NCBI GenBank assembly: GCA_964550025.1
Contig: CAZJYI010000014.1
Span: 52,391-116,390 of the forward strand
Source: CAZJYI01 sp964550025
GTDB taxonomy: Bacteria > Verrucomicrobiota > Kiritimatiellia > UBA8416 > CAYOBW01
Direction of reading: 5' to 3'
DNA: 64,000 nt
The position numbers were made by a program, and so were the translations under genes. The notes beneath the pieces are model-generated. The model was not told where the DNA came from and searched no databases. It saw nothing but the letters and a program-made list of their open reading frames with translations. This document shows positions 54,808-63,910 of this stretch, piece after piece. The stretch's first letter is position 1. The number at the start of each line of letters is the position of its first letter.

Positions 54808-55286
54808 TCGTCGTCCCCCCGCGCAATACGAACAACGCTCACTTGCGAACGCGCGACCTGATTGGTAGTCAAGACCTGGCCCACGGCCCCTTTCTCCGCG
54901 GCAACGTAGGCCACCAGCTCCTCTTCCGTGCTGAAGACCTTCGGCATCAGGCCACGGCCGGAAAAGACGATGTGGCGCCAGTGCGACCAGAACTGCTTCG
55001 GGCTTCTCCCCGTGGCAGTCTGCAGAAACACCTTCTGCGACCCTTCCGACTTGAGCAGGGCAAGCTTGATGCGGGTCCCGTCCGGCCAGTGCCGTCTGTT
55101 CCCGAGGAAGATGTCCGCCACACCATCGGGCAACAGCGCCTCGGGCTTCGTCGCACCGTGGACGACCACAGACACGCCCTCCGCCTCCTCCGTAGCGAGG
55201 GGCGGGAGCGGCCACAGCGCCGCGGCACTGACCAGGATGGCCAGAGCAAGCGGCGACCGCAACCGCAGCCGTTGGAAACGATTCAT
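54804..55286 (-). CDS. Small PstS-like phosphate-binding-domain protein
   Basis: 160 residues, exported (L-A-L-A-I-L-V-S-A-A-A-L-W-P-L). The mature part carries V-S-V-V-V-H, then I-F-L-G-N-R-R-H-W-P-D-G-T-R-I, F-W-S-H-W-R-H-I-V-F-S-G-R-G, and V-A-Y-V-A-A-E-K-G-A-V-G, the recurring motifs of the short PstS-like substrate-binding family. At this size it is about one lobe of a binding protein. No ABC transporter is nearby, so a sensory role for the coupled kinase is more likely than uptake. GGAGG eight bases upstream fixes ATG 55286. Confidence 0.8.
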   Translation of the reverse strand: MNRFQRLRLRSPLALAILVSAAALWPLPPLATEEAEGVSVVVHGATKPEALLPDGVADIFLGNRRHWPDGTRIKLALLKSEGSQKVFLQTATGRSPKQFWSHWRHIVFSGRGLMPKVFSTEEELVAYVAAEKGAVGQVLTTNQVARSQVSVVRIARGDDE

Positions 55287-55502
55287 AATCCGAACCTCCG
55301 TTTCGTCGATCTCTCCTGCCAAGGCAGGGCTAATCCGGTTCTCACGGGCAACGTGCCACCTTTAATAGGATTCTTCACTCTTCCAGCAGTCTGTCAACCC
55401 CAATCCCGTTGACTCATCACGGCGATTCGTGCAATCTGGCAAGAAGCAGGCGAGCGTCCCGCGGGCCGGCAGACGGACGAGGAAGACGAAAGGAACAGCG
55501 AG

Positions 55503-56459
55503 ATGTCCTGTAGGGAAGAAGGTCGCCGTGAGTTTCTCAGACGGTCGCTTCGGATCTCGGGGGGGGTAGCGGCCTGCCTCAGCCTGGAAGACAAGATCCT
55601 GCTGGCAGGAGAGTCCGCGGGGATCGAAACGGCAAAGGAAGCAGCCGAAGCCCTGCCCGGGGGCAGGATAGGAAAGCTCGAGGTAAGCCGGGTCATCTGC
55701 GGCGGAAACCTCATCAGCGGGTTCGCGCACAGCAGGGACCTGGTGTACGTTTCCGGACTGCTGAAGCGGTACTTCACGGACGAAAAGGTGTTCGAGACGC
55801 TCCAACTCTGCGAGCAGAACGGAATCAACACGACGATACTTCGGCTTGACAGCCATACCCTGAAGCTGATCACCACCTACTGGAAGGAACGCGGCGGCAA
55901 GATTCAGTGGATCGCGCAGATCAAGCCGAAAGTCGCAGACCTCACGACCGACGCACAGCGGGCCATCGACGCCGGGGCATGCGGCGTCTACGTGCAGGGC
56001 GGCGTGGGGGATCGTTTTCACGCGAACGGACACGTAGATCTCCTCGGCAAGTTCGTCGAGTTTGCAAGGCGCAACAGGGTCGTGGGGGGGATCGGGGCGC
56101 ATTCCGTTGAAGTGCCGATGGCGTGCGAGGAAGCCGGAATCGACACGGACTTCTACATGAAGACGCTGCACCATGGGAAGTACTGGTCGCACCACTTCGA
56201 GCGGGACCATGACAACGTGTGGTCCAAGACTCCGGAGAAGACCATTGCATTCATGAAGGGTGTCAAGAAACCCTGGATCGCCTTCAAGGTACTGGCAGCC
56301 GGTGCGATCAGCCCCACCAGTGGTTTCAAGTACGTGTTCAGCAACGGCGCCGACTTCGCCTGCGTGGGCATGTTCGATTTCCAGGTCCGGGACGACGTCC
56401 GAATCGCGAAGGGACTGTTCGCCCGAGGGCTCCAGCGCCGACGTCCCTGGTGCGGATAG
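55503..56459 (+). CDS. Tat-exported TIM-barrel-like (aldo/keto reductase-like) protein
   Basis: 318 residues. A twin-arginine signal (R8-R9-E-F-L-R-R-S-L-R-I-S-G-G-V-A-A-C) starts it. The mature part reads like a TIM barrel: V-S-R-V-I-C-G-G-N-L-I-S-G, N-G-I-N-T-T-I-L-R, W-I-A-Q-I-K-P-K, G-A-C-G-V-Y-V-Q-G-G, V-G-G-I-G-A-H-S, and W-I-A-F-K-V-L-A-A-G-A-I-S-P. These resemble aldo/keto-reductase-like strands without the usual Tyr/Lys pair being clear. Tat proteins of this type are common in PVC bacteria. AAAGGA nine bases upstream supports the ATG. Confidence 0.72.
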   Translation: MSCREEGRREFLRRSLRISGGVAACLSLEDKILLAGESAGIETAKEAAEALPGGRIGKLEVSRVICGGNLISGFAHSRDLVYVSGLLKRYFTDEKVFETLQLCEQNGINTTILRLDSHTLKLITTYWKERGGKIQWIAQIKPKVADLTTDAQRAIDAGACGVYVQGGVGDRFHANGHVDLLGKFVEFARRNRVVGGIGAHSVEVPMACEEAGIDTDFYMKTLHHGKYWSHHFERDHDNVWSKTPEKTIAFMKGVKKPWIAFKVLAAGAISPTSGFKYVFSNGADFACVGMFDFQVRDDVRIAKGLFARGLQRRRPWCG

Positions 56460-56492
56460 CAAGTGACCGTGATGTTGAACGGGTGCAGGTAG

Positions 56493-56879
56493 AAGCCCCC
56501 CAGGAACTGGCCGAGAGATGCCACCCTTGTCACGTTCCAGCCTGTCAATGTCAACCCAGTAGACAATGCGTCCCGCAAGGACACCCATGCAGGACAGTAT
56601 TACTACCAACATGAATTCGGTTCTCAGATATATGAAGCATATCGCGAGTTTCCGAAACACCTGTTTGATGAAGCATATCCTACTCATCCACAGACCTTTG
56701 GACAAGCACTGAGAAAAGCCAGAATGGATGCTGGCATGAAGATCAAGGATCTTGCTGAGAAGCTTGGAGTAACTCAAGACTCTGTGATCAACTGGGAAAT
56801 CAGGAGCATGAAGCCTCGCGGCAAGAATCTGGAAAAGGTGTTGGGGGTGTTTGCGGAGTTGATGGAGTGGGTAGGGTGA
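56493..56879 (+). pseudogene. Headless frame encoding an XRE-type helix-turn-helix domain
   Basis: The frame opens after TAG 56490-56492 and runs 128 codons to TGA 56877. Residues about 68-128 are a helix-turn-helix: F-G-Q-A-L-R-K-A-R-M-D-A-G-M-K-I-K-D-L-A-E-K-L-G-V-type, then T-Q-D-S-V-I-N-W-E-I-R and K-P-R-G-K-N-L. No ATG, GTG or TTG precedes the domain in frame; the first ATG (56722) would cut helix 1. So it is probably a 5'-truncated gene or a fusion joint. Base composition turns AT-richer here than in the neighbours. Confidence 0.5.
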
Positions 56880-57168
56880 GTTTGATCTGACCACTTGAAT
56901 CGGCCCTTGGACAGAAGGGATTAGTAAACCATGAGCGTACTGTGGTCGAGAAGGTGTTTTGCGGAGAACTCGCACTAGCTCCTTGGCCTCTTGACTCCCG
57001 CCTCTAGTGGATGACCCTCATGACCTGGTTAGAACACCGAGGGAGTGAGCGACAAAGTGCACGGAATAGTATTCGCCAGTGCCATGGCGCGCAGTCATAC
57101 TCGACCAAGCAGTGGGGTCAAAGCCCGACTGGCTGCTAGGGACAACCCCACTGAATCCCGAGTCAGCA
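56880..57168. other. Intergenic region, AT-richer
   Basis: 289 bp between convergent genes. A minus-strand frame of about 70 codons reaches in from the next gene (57018-57233) but has no Shine-Dalgarno sequence or recognisable domain. A GGGGTCAAAGC / GGGACAACCCC pair is the only structure noticed. Confidence 0.3.
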
Positions 57169-57492
57169 TCATCGGTCTCTGCGTTCACTCCGTTCCCTTT
57201 TGACGCAATTGCTGCGAGTTGACCAGAGAACAAGGAAGACAGCAGAGAAGAGAGAGCTGTTGCCCAACATGATCAGTAGAGAGTTGTCGCGCAGAAGAAA
57301 TGGAATGGGGAAGTTGAGCACCCAACTCAACCCCAGCACAATGGCTCGCAACGGTTGTTGCGCAATAGAACCCGAAGGGGAACTTGCCGCTTGCAGCGCC
57401 CACGCGGCAAATGACAGGATAACGGTAAGAGCAAAATGACTTGCAGCGACGCCCAAGAAGACCCAAACCTGTCTAGTCTTCCTGCTCGACAT
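57169..57492 (-). CDS. Small membrane protein, function unknown
   Basis: 107 residues with about three hydrophobic helices: V-F-L-G-V-A-A-S-H-F-A-L-T-V-I-L-S-F-A-A, L-R-A-I-V-L-G-L-S-W-V-L-N-F-P-I and L-L-I-M-L-G-N-S-S-L-F-S-A-V-F-L-V-L-W. Short positively charged ends (S-S-R-K-T-R, K-R-E-R-S-E-R-R). Its ATG lies 20 bp inside the end of the preceding gene, so it is likely co-translated with it. No family recognised. Confidence 0.55.
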   Translation of the reverse strand: MSSRKTRQVWVFLGVAASHFALTVILSFAAWALQAASSPSGSIAQQPLRAIVLGLSWVLNFPIPFLLRDNSLLIMLGNSSLFSAVFLVLWSTRSNCVKRERSERRDR

Positions 57493-58360
57493 GCTTCAAT
57501 TCCTTGCCCGCAGCCCCGTGTTCTTCGATTCGTCTTCGACGGGCATTGCCTTCGCTCACCATTCTGCGAACAAGCTCATGCTCTGATCTTCCCAATCGTT
57601 CCAGAACGGCCTTGGAACGCAGTCTGCGTGTCTTCTGCATCCTAGCAGCAACATACAAATCCTTCCACCATACCCCCTCCTTCGACACCCTATCCAGTAC
57701 CTCTACATCCTCACTGACCAAGGCGTCAGCGAATGCTCCAGCCTTGTCTTCACCCTCACAGGCACGGGCGACCGCAAGAGCCGCCTGCTTGGGGTCAATG
57801 CGGTACATGAGCGAGATGAGTGCTGGGGGGGGAGAGGCCCTGCGGGTTCTGATGTAGGAAACGAAGCCATCGAAGTTGGGTCTACCTTCTCGCCGAAAGG
57901 CAACCAACGCAAGAACGTGCCCCACGTTCCTCTGGAGGGAAACGTTGCTCGCTTGCTCCAAGTATGGGGCCAAGAAACGAACTAACTCATCGCCAGAGAT
58001 GCTCTCGGCCACATTGTTGATGAGCACTCGCTTCGCCATTTCCGCCTTTGGATTGGCCTTGTACTCGTCCCGGCCGCCGTAAACGAGCAGCAATTGCGAG
58101 AGCAATTCCTCCGGCTGGTCCTTCCGGAAAGACTTGAAATGCCCGACGATGTCGGAAACGTCCTGCTTGGACATTTCGTCAGCGGAGAGCAGACGAACCA
58201 CGCGTGCAATCTCGGCTTGACACTCAGCGTCTGGGACAATGATCTGTTTGGACGATTCTACTTCATCTGCATCGAGGGCGAGAGCACCTGCTCCGAGCAG
58301 CATGCAAGTCGCAAACACGCTCGCAATGGGAGATCTTGCACGGACTACGTTGTTCATCAT
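57473..58360 (-). CDS. Exported helical-repeat protein, function unknown
   Basis: 295 residues with a signal peptide (I-A-S-V-F-A-T-C-M-L-L-G-A-G-A-L-A-L). The mature part is entirely helical, with HEAT-like stretches (V-R-L-L-S-A-D-E-M, L-V-R-F-L-A-P-Y-L-E-Q-A, V-G-H-V-L-A-L-V-A-F). The C-terminus is basic then acidic. AAGG lies before tandem ATGs. It begins 14 bp after the CotH gene, so the three minus-strand genes form an operon. Confidence 0.65.
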   Translation of the reverse strand: MMNNVVRARSPIASVFATCMLLGAGALALDADEVESSKQIIVPDAECQAEIARVVRLLSADEMSKQDVSDIVGHFKSFRKDQPEELLSQLLLVYGGRDEYKANPKAEMAKRVLINNVAESISGDELVRFLAPYLEQASNVSLQRNVGHVLALVAFRREGRPNFDGFVSYIRTRRASPPPALISLMYRIDPKQAALAVARACEGEDKAGAFADALVSEDVEVLDRVSKEGVWWKDLYVAARMQKTRRLRSKAVLERLGRSEHELVRRMVSEGNARRRRIEEHGAAGKELKHVEQED

Positions 58361-58374
58361 CTGCCTTCTTCCAG

Positions 58375-61300
58375 CTAGGGACTGATATACGCTTTCAGGC
58401 TGTTGAGCACACCATCAATCACCATAGGCGAATCGTCTATTGTCACGTGCCCCGCCGTAACCGTCGGTTCATCCACATTGTCCTCATGGCCAGGATACCC
58501 GGGGCTGCCCGTAGCAGGAACGCTCGGTGCCCCGTCGAGGTACAACGGGGCATCGTCGTGATCTGCACTCTGATGGTAATTCACATGATATGCACAGTCA
58601 AGGGGACGGCGAGTCTCTGCAGTGATATTCAAAAGAGGCTGAGAGATTGCGTCGATGTAAGCTGTGAAGTCCAAATGGAAGAGGGGGGACGGCAGGGCGT
58701 CGGAAACCCTGTAGACTGAACCACCACCATGGCTATACCCGATCATACCAAGGGAGGTCACGCCACGCTCCAAGAACGCACTCTCGATCTCATCGAGAGC
58801 AATGTCTTCGGTATTGGGAATGTCGTGGATATCGGGCTCGTCGTAGGCGTGGACATCGTAGCCGCTCGTGTAGAGGTCGAGTGCGATGAGGTCCATGCCT
58901 GTGCCAGGATTTGGCGGATCGTGCGGCTGTCCATTCTCACCGTGAAAGACAATAACGACGCTTGAGAACGTGTCAAAGTGAACTCTGTCCGAGTGTATGG
59001 CCATCCCGCTAGACGACGCTCGCGCAATCAGCTCAAGATTGCAGTGCCCGTGATCAACTGCTTCGACCCACACGGTCTTTGTTCCAGAGGGCACACTGAT
59101 GGTCGCTTCATCAGTGAACCACCCAAGAATCTCTCCTCCTTTGGTCTGGTTCTCCCAGACAAGAATCATGTCACCGCTTCGCTTCAGGACGTACTCGATG
59201 CCAGAAGGCGACGGGGCCGGCCCAACATGGAGGGTGACCTCAATAAGGTCGTTCTCGCCGGCTACGACTGCATCATAGCGATCGGCCGTGCCATTTTCAT
59301 TGTCGTCATCACCATTCAAACGGATACCCGCACCATGACCAGGGGTGCCCTCCACATCCTCCGGAACTGCCCGCCTGCCAAACGGACTCCAATAGGCCGG
59401 GCCTTCTGTTGTCGGTCGGTATGCAACCATATCAGTCTTACTAATGATCAGCTCTACCTCATCCCCGATAGGCACTGGTAGTGCGTCAGGGTCATCATTG
59501 GGCTCACAAATGATGGTGTCTTCATCTACTCGCCAAGTTACATCCGCGATAACAGCATCGTCTTCGCTTGCCCAGAGTTCGCTTCGAATGACCTCAACTC
59601 TGAAGCTCTGCTCGTGCCCCACGTCGACCTCTAACCCCTTGAGACCAACGGTTCCGAATGCTGCTTCGCCTTCTGGTCTGACCAGGACATGTTGATGAGG
59701 CGTGAACCTGATCCAGCGTTGGTAGTCGTCTGCGTCGCCTCCGATGTACGGTTCCACAATGACTCTGGCGGGCGGACTAGGTTGCTCTTGGTCATCCGCC
59801 TCATCGATGATGGCAGGGTTGACGGGACCATTGGCGTCTGGCAGGAAAGCGTGGTAGCCAGAGAGTCCGAGAACCAGAGTGGCCCGTGCGTCTTCGTATT
59901 CCGGAAACCAAGTGTTCTCGGATGTTGCGTCCTCAGTAGTATTGCCTGTTTGAAAGGCCCCGTATTGTGTCTCGCAGCCCGCCACGCCGTCTTGGCAGAG
60001 CTGGTAGAGTTGCATTTGGTAGACATCGGCGTCTGTGAGGGGTTGTGTCGGATCGCCCACCCCACCCGGGCCGACCGAGCGAATCACCTCGATTATCATG
60101 CCCTCGAAAGGCAAGAGGTCTGAAGTGAGGACATGGCCGCCGATACGGGTCTGTCCGAAAACACCGCCGACCCCGATTTCATACGGCGAGCTGGTGTCGG
60201 AGATGTTCACAGCCCCAACGAACTGTCCGTTGATCCAACTCTGAAGAGCAGGCTGCTGCGTTACGAACTGCACCGTGTACTGCATGTTCGCGAGAATACC
60301 GGCTACCATTGGGGGTGGGCTCTGGCTGTCCGACCAAGCCTTCAGATGTAGCAGACCATCCTCGATGTACACGCAACGCCCGGCTGTGTCGCCACCCTCC
60401 TCGTACACAACCTGACATTCTTCGACGTCGGGACCTGTTCGAAACGAGAGCGCGAGCATCCGGCAGGAATCGCACGACGCCGGGTGCATGGTCAGGATAT
60501 CGTTCACACCGTCAAACCGTACGCCCGCATGGCCGCGAAAAGCAAGCGTTTCGTAGGTGGGCATAGCCACCGGTGTCGCGGCAGTAGCGTCACCCCAAGC
60601 CTCGACTCCGCCGCCGGACGGTGAGATATTGCCCGGATTCAACCAGAATGCCGTGTGAGCGGCAGACGGCTTGTCAACTACCTTCACGATGGTGTGTTTG
60701 ACAGATGACTTGTCTCCACACGTGGCTTCGAATCGGAACTGGTAAGTGCCGGCTGCGTCGAAAGACACAGTCGGAGAGGCGGCATTTCTGTCGCTGAAAC
60801 CGATGATCGGCAGAGAGCCATTGTCCACCTGCTCCCAGAGATACTGAACATCCTGCCCTGAGGACTCAACGGTAGCCTCCAGGACGTGGTCGACAGTGCC
60901 CGAGACTCGAATCACGAGCTGTGTGCCCGGCAGGCCGACACTGGGAGGACCGAGTGAAAGCGTCCGGCTGAACACATCGGGAGCGCCTGGCGAACCGAGT
61001 TGCCATGCGCTGACCCGCCAGTCCGACGCGTTTTCAGGGGAGGGATTGTGCGTACCCGTGTCGACAAGCACCAGAGAGTACCCGTCGCCATCGGCCTGCC
61101 TGTGCTGCGGCCATGCGTTTTCGTCCTGATACGTGAAAGCAATCACCGATTGACCGCCAGCATCCTCAAGTTCTATCCGCTCGCCAGGGCTATTCTCCAA
61201 ACGCCACGGCTCGAACGGTCCAACACAGGGCACGTCTGGATAGCGATTCTGGAAGGCAGTCACATTGCACGCAAGCACGAGGTAGCCGCCCGCGGGCAAG

Positions 61301-63855
61301 ACAGTACCCGGGGCGAAGGTGTAGGCGATCCCATCGCTGAACTGCCAGTTCGAGATGTCGGCGTCGCAGTTTCCGGCGTTGAATAGCTCGATGAACTCGA
61401 ATTCCTGCCCATCGGGCGGATTGTACATCAACTCGGAGATCCTGATGTCACCGCGTGCCCGCTCGACCGCGTCCGGCATGAACGTACGCTCGTTCAAAGC
61501 ACTCCAGACGGCGCCGCTACGTGTTCTGACTTTGAGTGTCGTGACGCCCACTACTGGCACGGACGAACCGCTTGCAAGGGGAACGCCGCCGAACCTTGGG
61601 TCAGTGCCGTCCATGGTGTAGTAGATAGCCCCGCCGCTGCTCGTCATCGTTACCGTGCCCTGCCCCTGGTTGAATACCAACTCCGGGGGATCGAGCATGG
61701 GATAGAGCGGATGCCCGTGAATCCCGTTCATGCGGCAGGCGCCTACGAGCCGCACGGTATTGCCGTCCATCAGATGGTAGACATAGTCCCGGCCGCTGTA
61801 CCATTGGGTGTCGCGATCGATCGGCGATGCTTGTTTGGAATCGCCCCAACGCGCAGACTCGGCAACCATCGCGTCGGCTATGAAAGCCGTCTGTTCGGTC
61901 CAGCGAGCCTGAGACGCTTTGTCGCTGAGTGCCCCGTCACCATGTACGTGCTGGTAGAGGCGGTCCGCGAAGAGAACACGAAACTCCTCATTTTGCCACA
62001 ATGGGCGAAATACGCCGGCCACCAGCTTACCTGCGTCAGAGCGGCTGTCTACCAGGAACGCCTGATGCACACACGCGCCTTCCGCAGTCATTTCACCCGG
62101 CAACCACGACATTTCCATGTCCCAGCAGAAGTAGCGCGTCGGCCCCGTCTGCGGAGAGTTGCGGTTCAAGGCATAGAAGTTGTTGCACCCCAGGACACTT
62201 GTCTCATCCCAATCCCCGCCGCCGCACATCCACCACGTCAGGACATAGTCGCAGAAGGCGGGCAGCTCCAGGTAGTCCTGTACGTCCGCGTAGGACTCCT
62301 GTGTCGTCCAGTCAATGGTGTCGTCGGCACACATGTCCAGTAACGCTCGCCAATGCGCGCGACTGGACTCGGGATCGTCGTATTGGCCAACGTCACCAGA
62401 ATGGTTGTGCGCATACCAGTGTTCGGGTTCACCACCGAAGTGCTTTGCCGCAAACCACTTGTCGGGACGTTCGCACGCGTTGTAGACGCCCCAGTACAAC
62501 CCGTTGAGATAAAGATGCACGAATGTGCCATGGACACCGTCCCCGGACATCTCGATCTGCGCATCACGCCCCCACTGGTCACGGCTATACACCGAGCCTG
62601 CCTGGTTGAGGTTGACGGGGCCAGCATAGCTGCGATTAGAGCCTGCACGGAGAACGAGACGGTCGAGCTCGTCAGGTGCCGAATCGCTGTTGCAGGGCGC
62701 ACTCTCAAAGAACGGAAAGGCGAGTTTTGCATCGCCGTATTCGCTCTTGAACGAAAGCCTGAAGGAACGCTTCATATTGGCAATGTCCAGCGCTGATTCA
62801 GCATCAAGATGCGTCTCGATGAATCGTGAATGGGGTTTGATGGAACAGTCGGCGTGGCAGCCTTCGCGACCATCGGGATAGATCAATTCAATGGCGGCTG
62901 AGCGTTCGAAACCCTCGTCGGTACTCTTGTCGTAGATACCATTCCCGCCAAACAGGTCATCAGGATCCAGCGCAATCGAGAGCGTGGGGATAGTAGTCAG
63001 GCTGCCTTCGATGACAGAGCTGTAGGCAGGATCAGTCACCACGGCTTGGTCCATCGCGTAGTCGGCATCGACCATTGCCGCACCCGTGCCCCATGTCGTG
63101 GGATAGCGGGGATCAGCGGGCTGGTCCTGTTCAATGACGTCAGAAGGGAAGATGTACGTGCGCGTATCGATGTCGGTCGTCCACATCCCGGGCATGTGCG
63201 CAATGGCGCGGAGCACTGTTGTGCAGTCGATCGTCACTTGCGCTGGGGCGCTCGCCGACTGGCCGTGATGAGGGGTCGGGGCGGTGCCGTCCAGCGTGTA
63301 GTAGATCGTGGCGCCCGCCGTATCCGTTTCTATGGTAACGGTGATGGCGGTGGTGAAGAAACCGCTGTCGACAGTGAAGGTCGTGTCGTCGGTCTGGTCT
63401 GGGATCGTGCTCAGGTCGAAGGCGAAGCAGTTCTTGAGCTGGCCTATGTTGGCCGGCGCATAGTTGGCGTCATCTGCCGTGGTCCCCTCGGTCCACGGGT
63501 AGTCGCAGGAATAGCCTTTCGCCCGCAGACGGTCATAGAAGGGTTTGGCCACGTGCTTGAGCTGGCCGAGATTGATGGGTGTTCCGCTTCTCGTCTTCGA
63601 AAACGAGCGTACCATGTCCCAGATCTCCGGCCCCGCTCCCTCCGGAATGTGCTCTTCCAACTCGTCACACGCGTTGGTCGCCATCCATTTGAGCTGGCCG
63701 AGGTTGGCTATTCCGTAGTCGTTGGGCGTGGCTCCGGGGTCTATGACGTTGCGGGCGCTCCACCAGGACGGGTTCCCGGCGACGATGCCCGCGGCAACCA
63801 GGACTCCCAGGGCGATGCCGGTTGCGGCTCTCCTGTGCGTTCTTCGATTCTCCAT
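58375..63855 (-). CDS. Large exported CotH/LTD/LamG protein with C-terminal serine-hydrolase domain
   Basis: 1826 residues. After the signal peptide come three N-(L/I)-G-Q-L-K repeats (about 45-150), a chitobiase-type beta domain (T-I-Y-Y-T-L-D-G-T-A-P-T), and a CotH-like kinase domain (about 320-700: K-R-S-F-R-L-S-F-K, L-N-G-L-Y-W-G-V-Y-N, W-D-M-E-M-S-W). A second chitobiase-type domain (I-Y-Y-T-M-D-G-T-D-P), a lamin-tail domain (I-S-E-L-M-Y-N-P-P ... E-F-I-E-L-F-N) and PKD- and LamG-like domains follow. The last 230 residues look like an alpha/beta hydrolase with elbow G-Y-S-H-G, oxyanion H-G-E-N-G and a late A-G-H-V-T-I-D. GGGG precedes ATG 63855. It starts an operon with two unknown genes. 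Confidence 0.83.
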   Translation of the reverse strand: MENRRTHRRAATGIALGVLVAAGIVAGNPSWWSARNVIDPGATPNDYGIANLGQLKWMATNACDELEEHIPEGAGPEIWDMVRSFSKTRSGTPINLGQLKHVAKPFYDRLRAKGYSCDYPWTEGTTADDANYAPANIGQLKNCFAFDLSTIPDQTDDTTFTVDSGFFTTAITVTIETDTAGATIYYTLDGTAPTPHHGQSASAPAQVTIDCTTVLRAIAHMPGMWTTDIDTRTYIFPSDVIEQDQPADPRYPTTWGTGAAMVDADYAMDQAVVTDPAYSSVIEGSLTTIPTLSIALDPDDLFGGNGIYDKSTDEGFERSAAIELIYPDGREGCHADCSIKPHSRFIETHLDAESALDIANMKRSFRLSFKSEYGDAKLAFPFFESAPCNSDSAPDELDRLVLRAGSNRSYAGPVNLNQAGSVYSRDQWGRDAQIEMSGDGVHGTFVHLYLNGLYWGVYNACERPDKWFAAKHFGGEPEHWYAHNHSGDVGQYDDPESSRAHWRALLDMCADDTIDWTTQESYADVQDYLELPAFCDYVLTWWMCGGGDWDETSVLGCNNFYALNRNSPQTGPTRYFCWDMEMSWLPGEMTAEGACVHQAFLVDSRSDAGKLVAGVFRPLWQNEEFRVLFADRLYQHVHGDGALSDKASQARWTEQTAFIADAMVAESARWGDSKQASPIDRDTQWYSGRDYVYHLMDGNTVRLVGACRMNGIHGHPLYPMLDPPELVFNQGQGTVTMTSSGGAIYYTMDGTDPRFGGVPLASGSSVPVVGVTTLKVRTRSGAVWSALNERTFMPDAVERARGDIRISELMYNPPDGQEFEFIELFNAGNCDADISNWQFSDGIAYTFAPGTVLPAGGYLVLACNVTAFQNRYPDVPCVGPFEPWRLENSPGERIELEDAGGQSVIAFTYQDENAWPQHRQADGDGYSLVLVDTGTHNPSPENASDWRVSAWQLGSPGAPDVFSRTLSLGPPSVGLPGTQLVIRVSGTVDHVLEATVESSGQDVQYLWEQVDNGSLPIIGFSDRNAASPTVSFDAAGTYQFRFEATCGDKSSVKHTIVKVVDKPSAAHTAFWLNPGNISPSGGGVEAWGDATAATPVAMPTYETLAFRGHAGVRFDGVNDILTMHPASCDSCRMLALSFRTGPDVEECQVVYEEGGDTAGRCVYIEDGLLHLKAWSDSQSPPPMVAGILANMQYTVQFVTQQPALQSWINGQFVGAVNISDTSSPYEIGVGGVFGQTRIGGHVLTSDLLPFEGMIIEVIRSVGPGGVGDPTQPLTDADVYQMQLYQLCQDGVAGCETQYGAFQTGNTTEDATSENTWFPEYEDARATLVLGLSGYHAFLPDANGPVNPAIIDEADDQEQPSPPARVIVEPYIGGDADDYQRWIRFTPHQHVLVRPEGEAAFGTVGLKGLEVDVGHEQSFRVEVIRSELWASEDDAVIADVTWRVDEDTIICEPNDDPDALPVPIGDEVELIISKTDMVAYRPTTEGPAYWSPFGRRAVPEDVEGTPGHGAGIRLNGDDDNENGTADRYDAVVAGENDLIEVTLHVGPAPSPSGIEYVLKRSGDMILVWENQTKGGEILGWFTDEATISVPSGTKTVWVEAVDHGHCNLELIARASSSGMAIHSDRVHFDTFSSVVIVFHGENGQPHDPPNPGTGMDLIALDLYTSGYDVHAYDEPDIHDIPNTEDIALDEIESAFLERGVTSLGMIGYSHGGGSVYRVSDALPSPLFHLDFTAYIDAISQPLLNITAETRRPLDCAYHVNYHQSADHDDAPLYLDGAPSVPATGSPGYPGHEDNVDEPTVTAGHVTIDDSPMVIDGVLNSLKAYISP

Positions 63856-63910
63856 AGCGACCCCTCTTCTCGTGACGGTCAAGCGTTGACGATTGGTGTA
63901 GTCCCCGCTC

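Noticed and set aside
55362..56975. Long minus-strand open frame (537 codons) opposite the Tat-exported protein gene
   Set aside because: It has no recognisable domain or Shine-Dalgarno sequence, while the plus strand has a Tat signal and TIM-barrel motifs. Long antisense frames are expected in GC-rich DNA.
57018..57233. Minus-strand frame of 71 codons
   Set aside because: It overlaps the small membrane protein in another frame, has no Shine-Dalgarno sequence and no recognisable domain.
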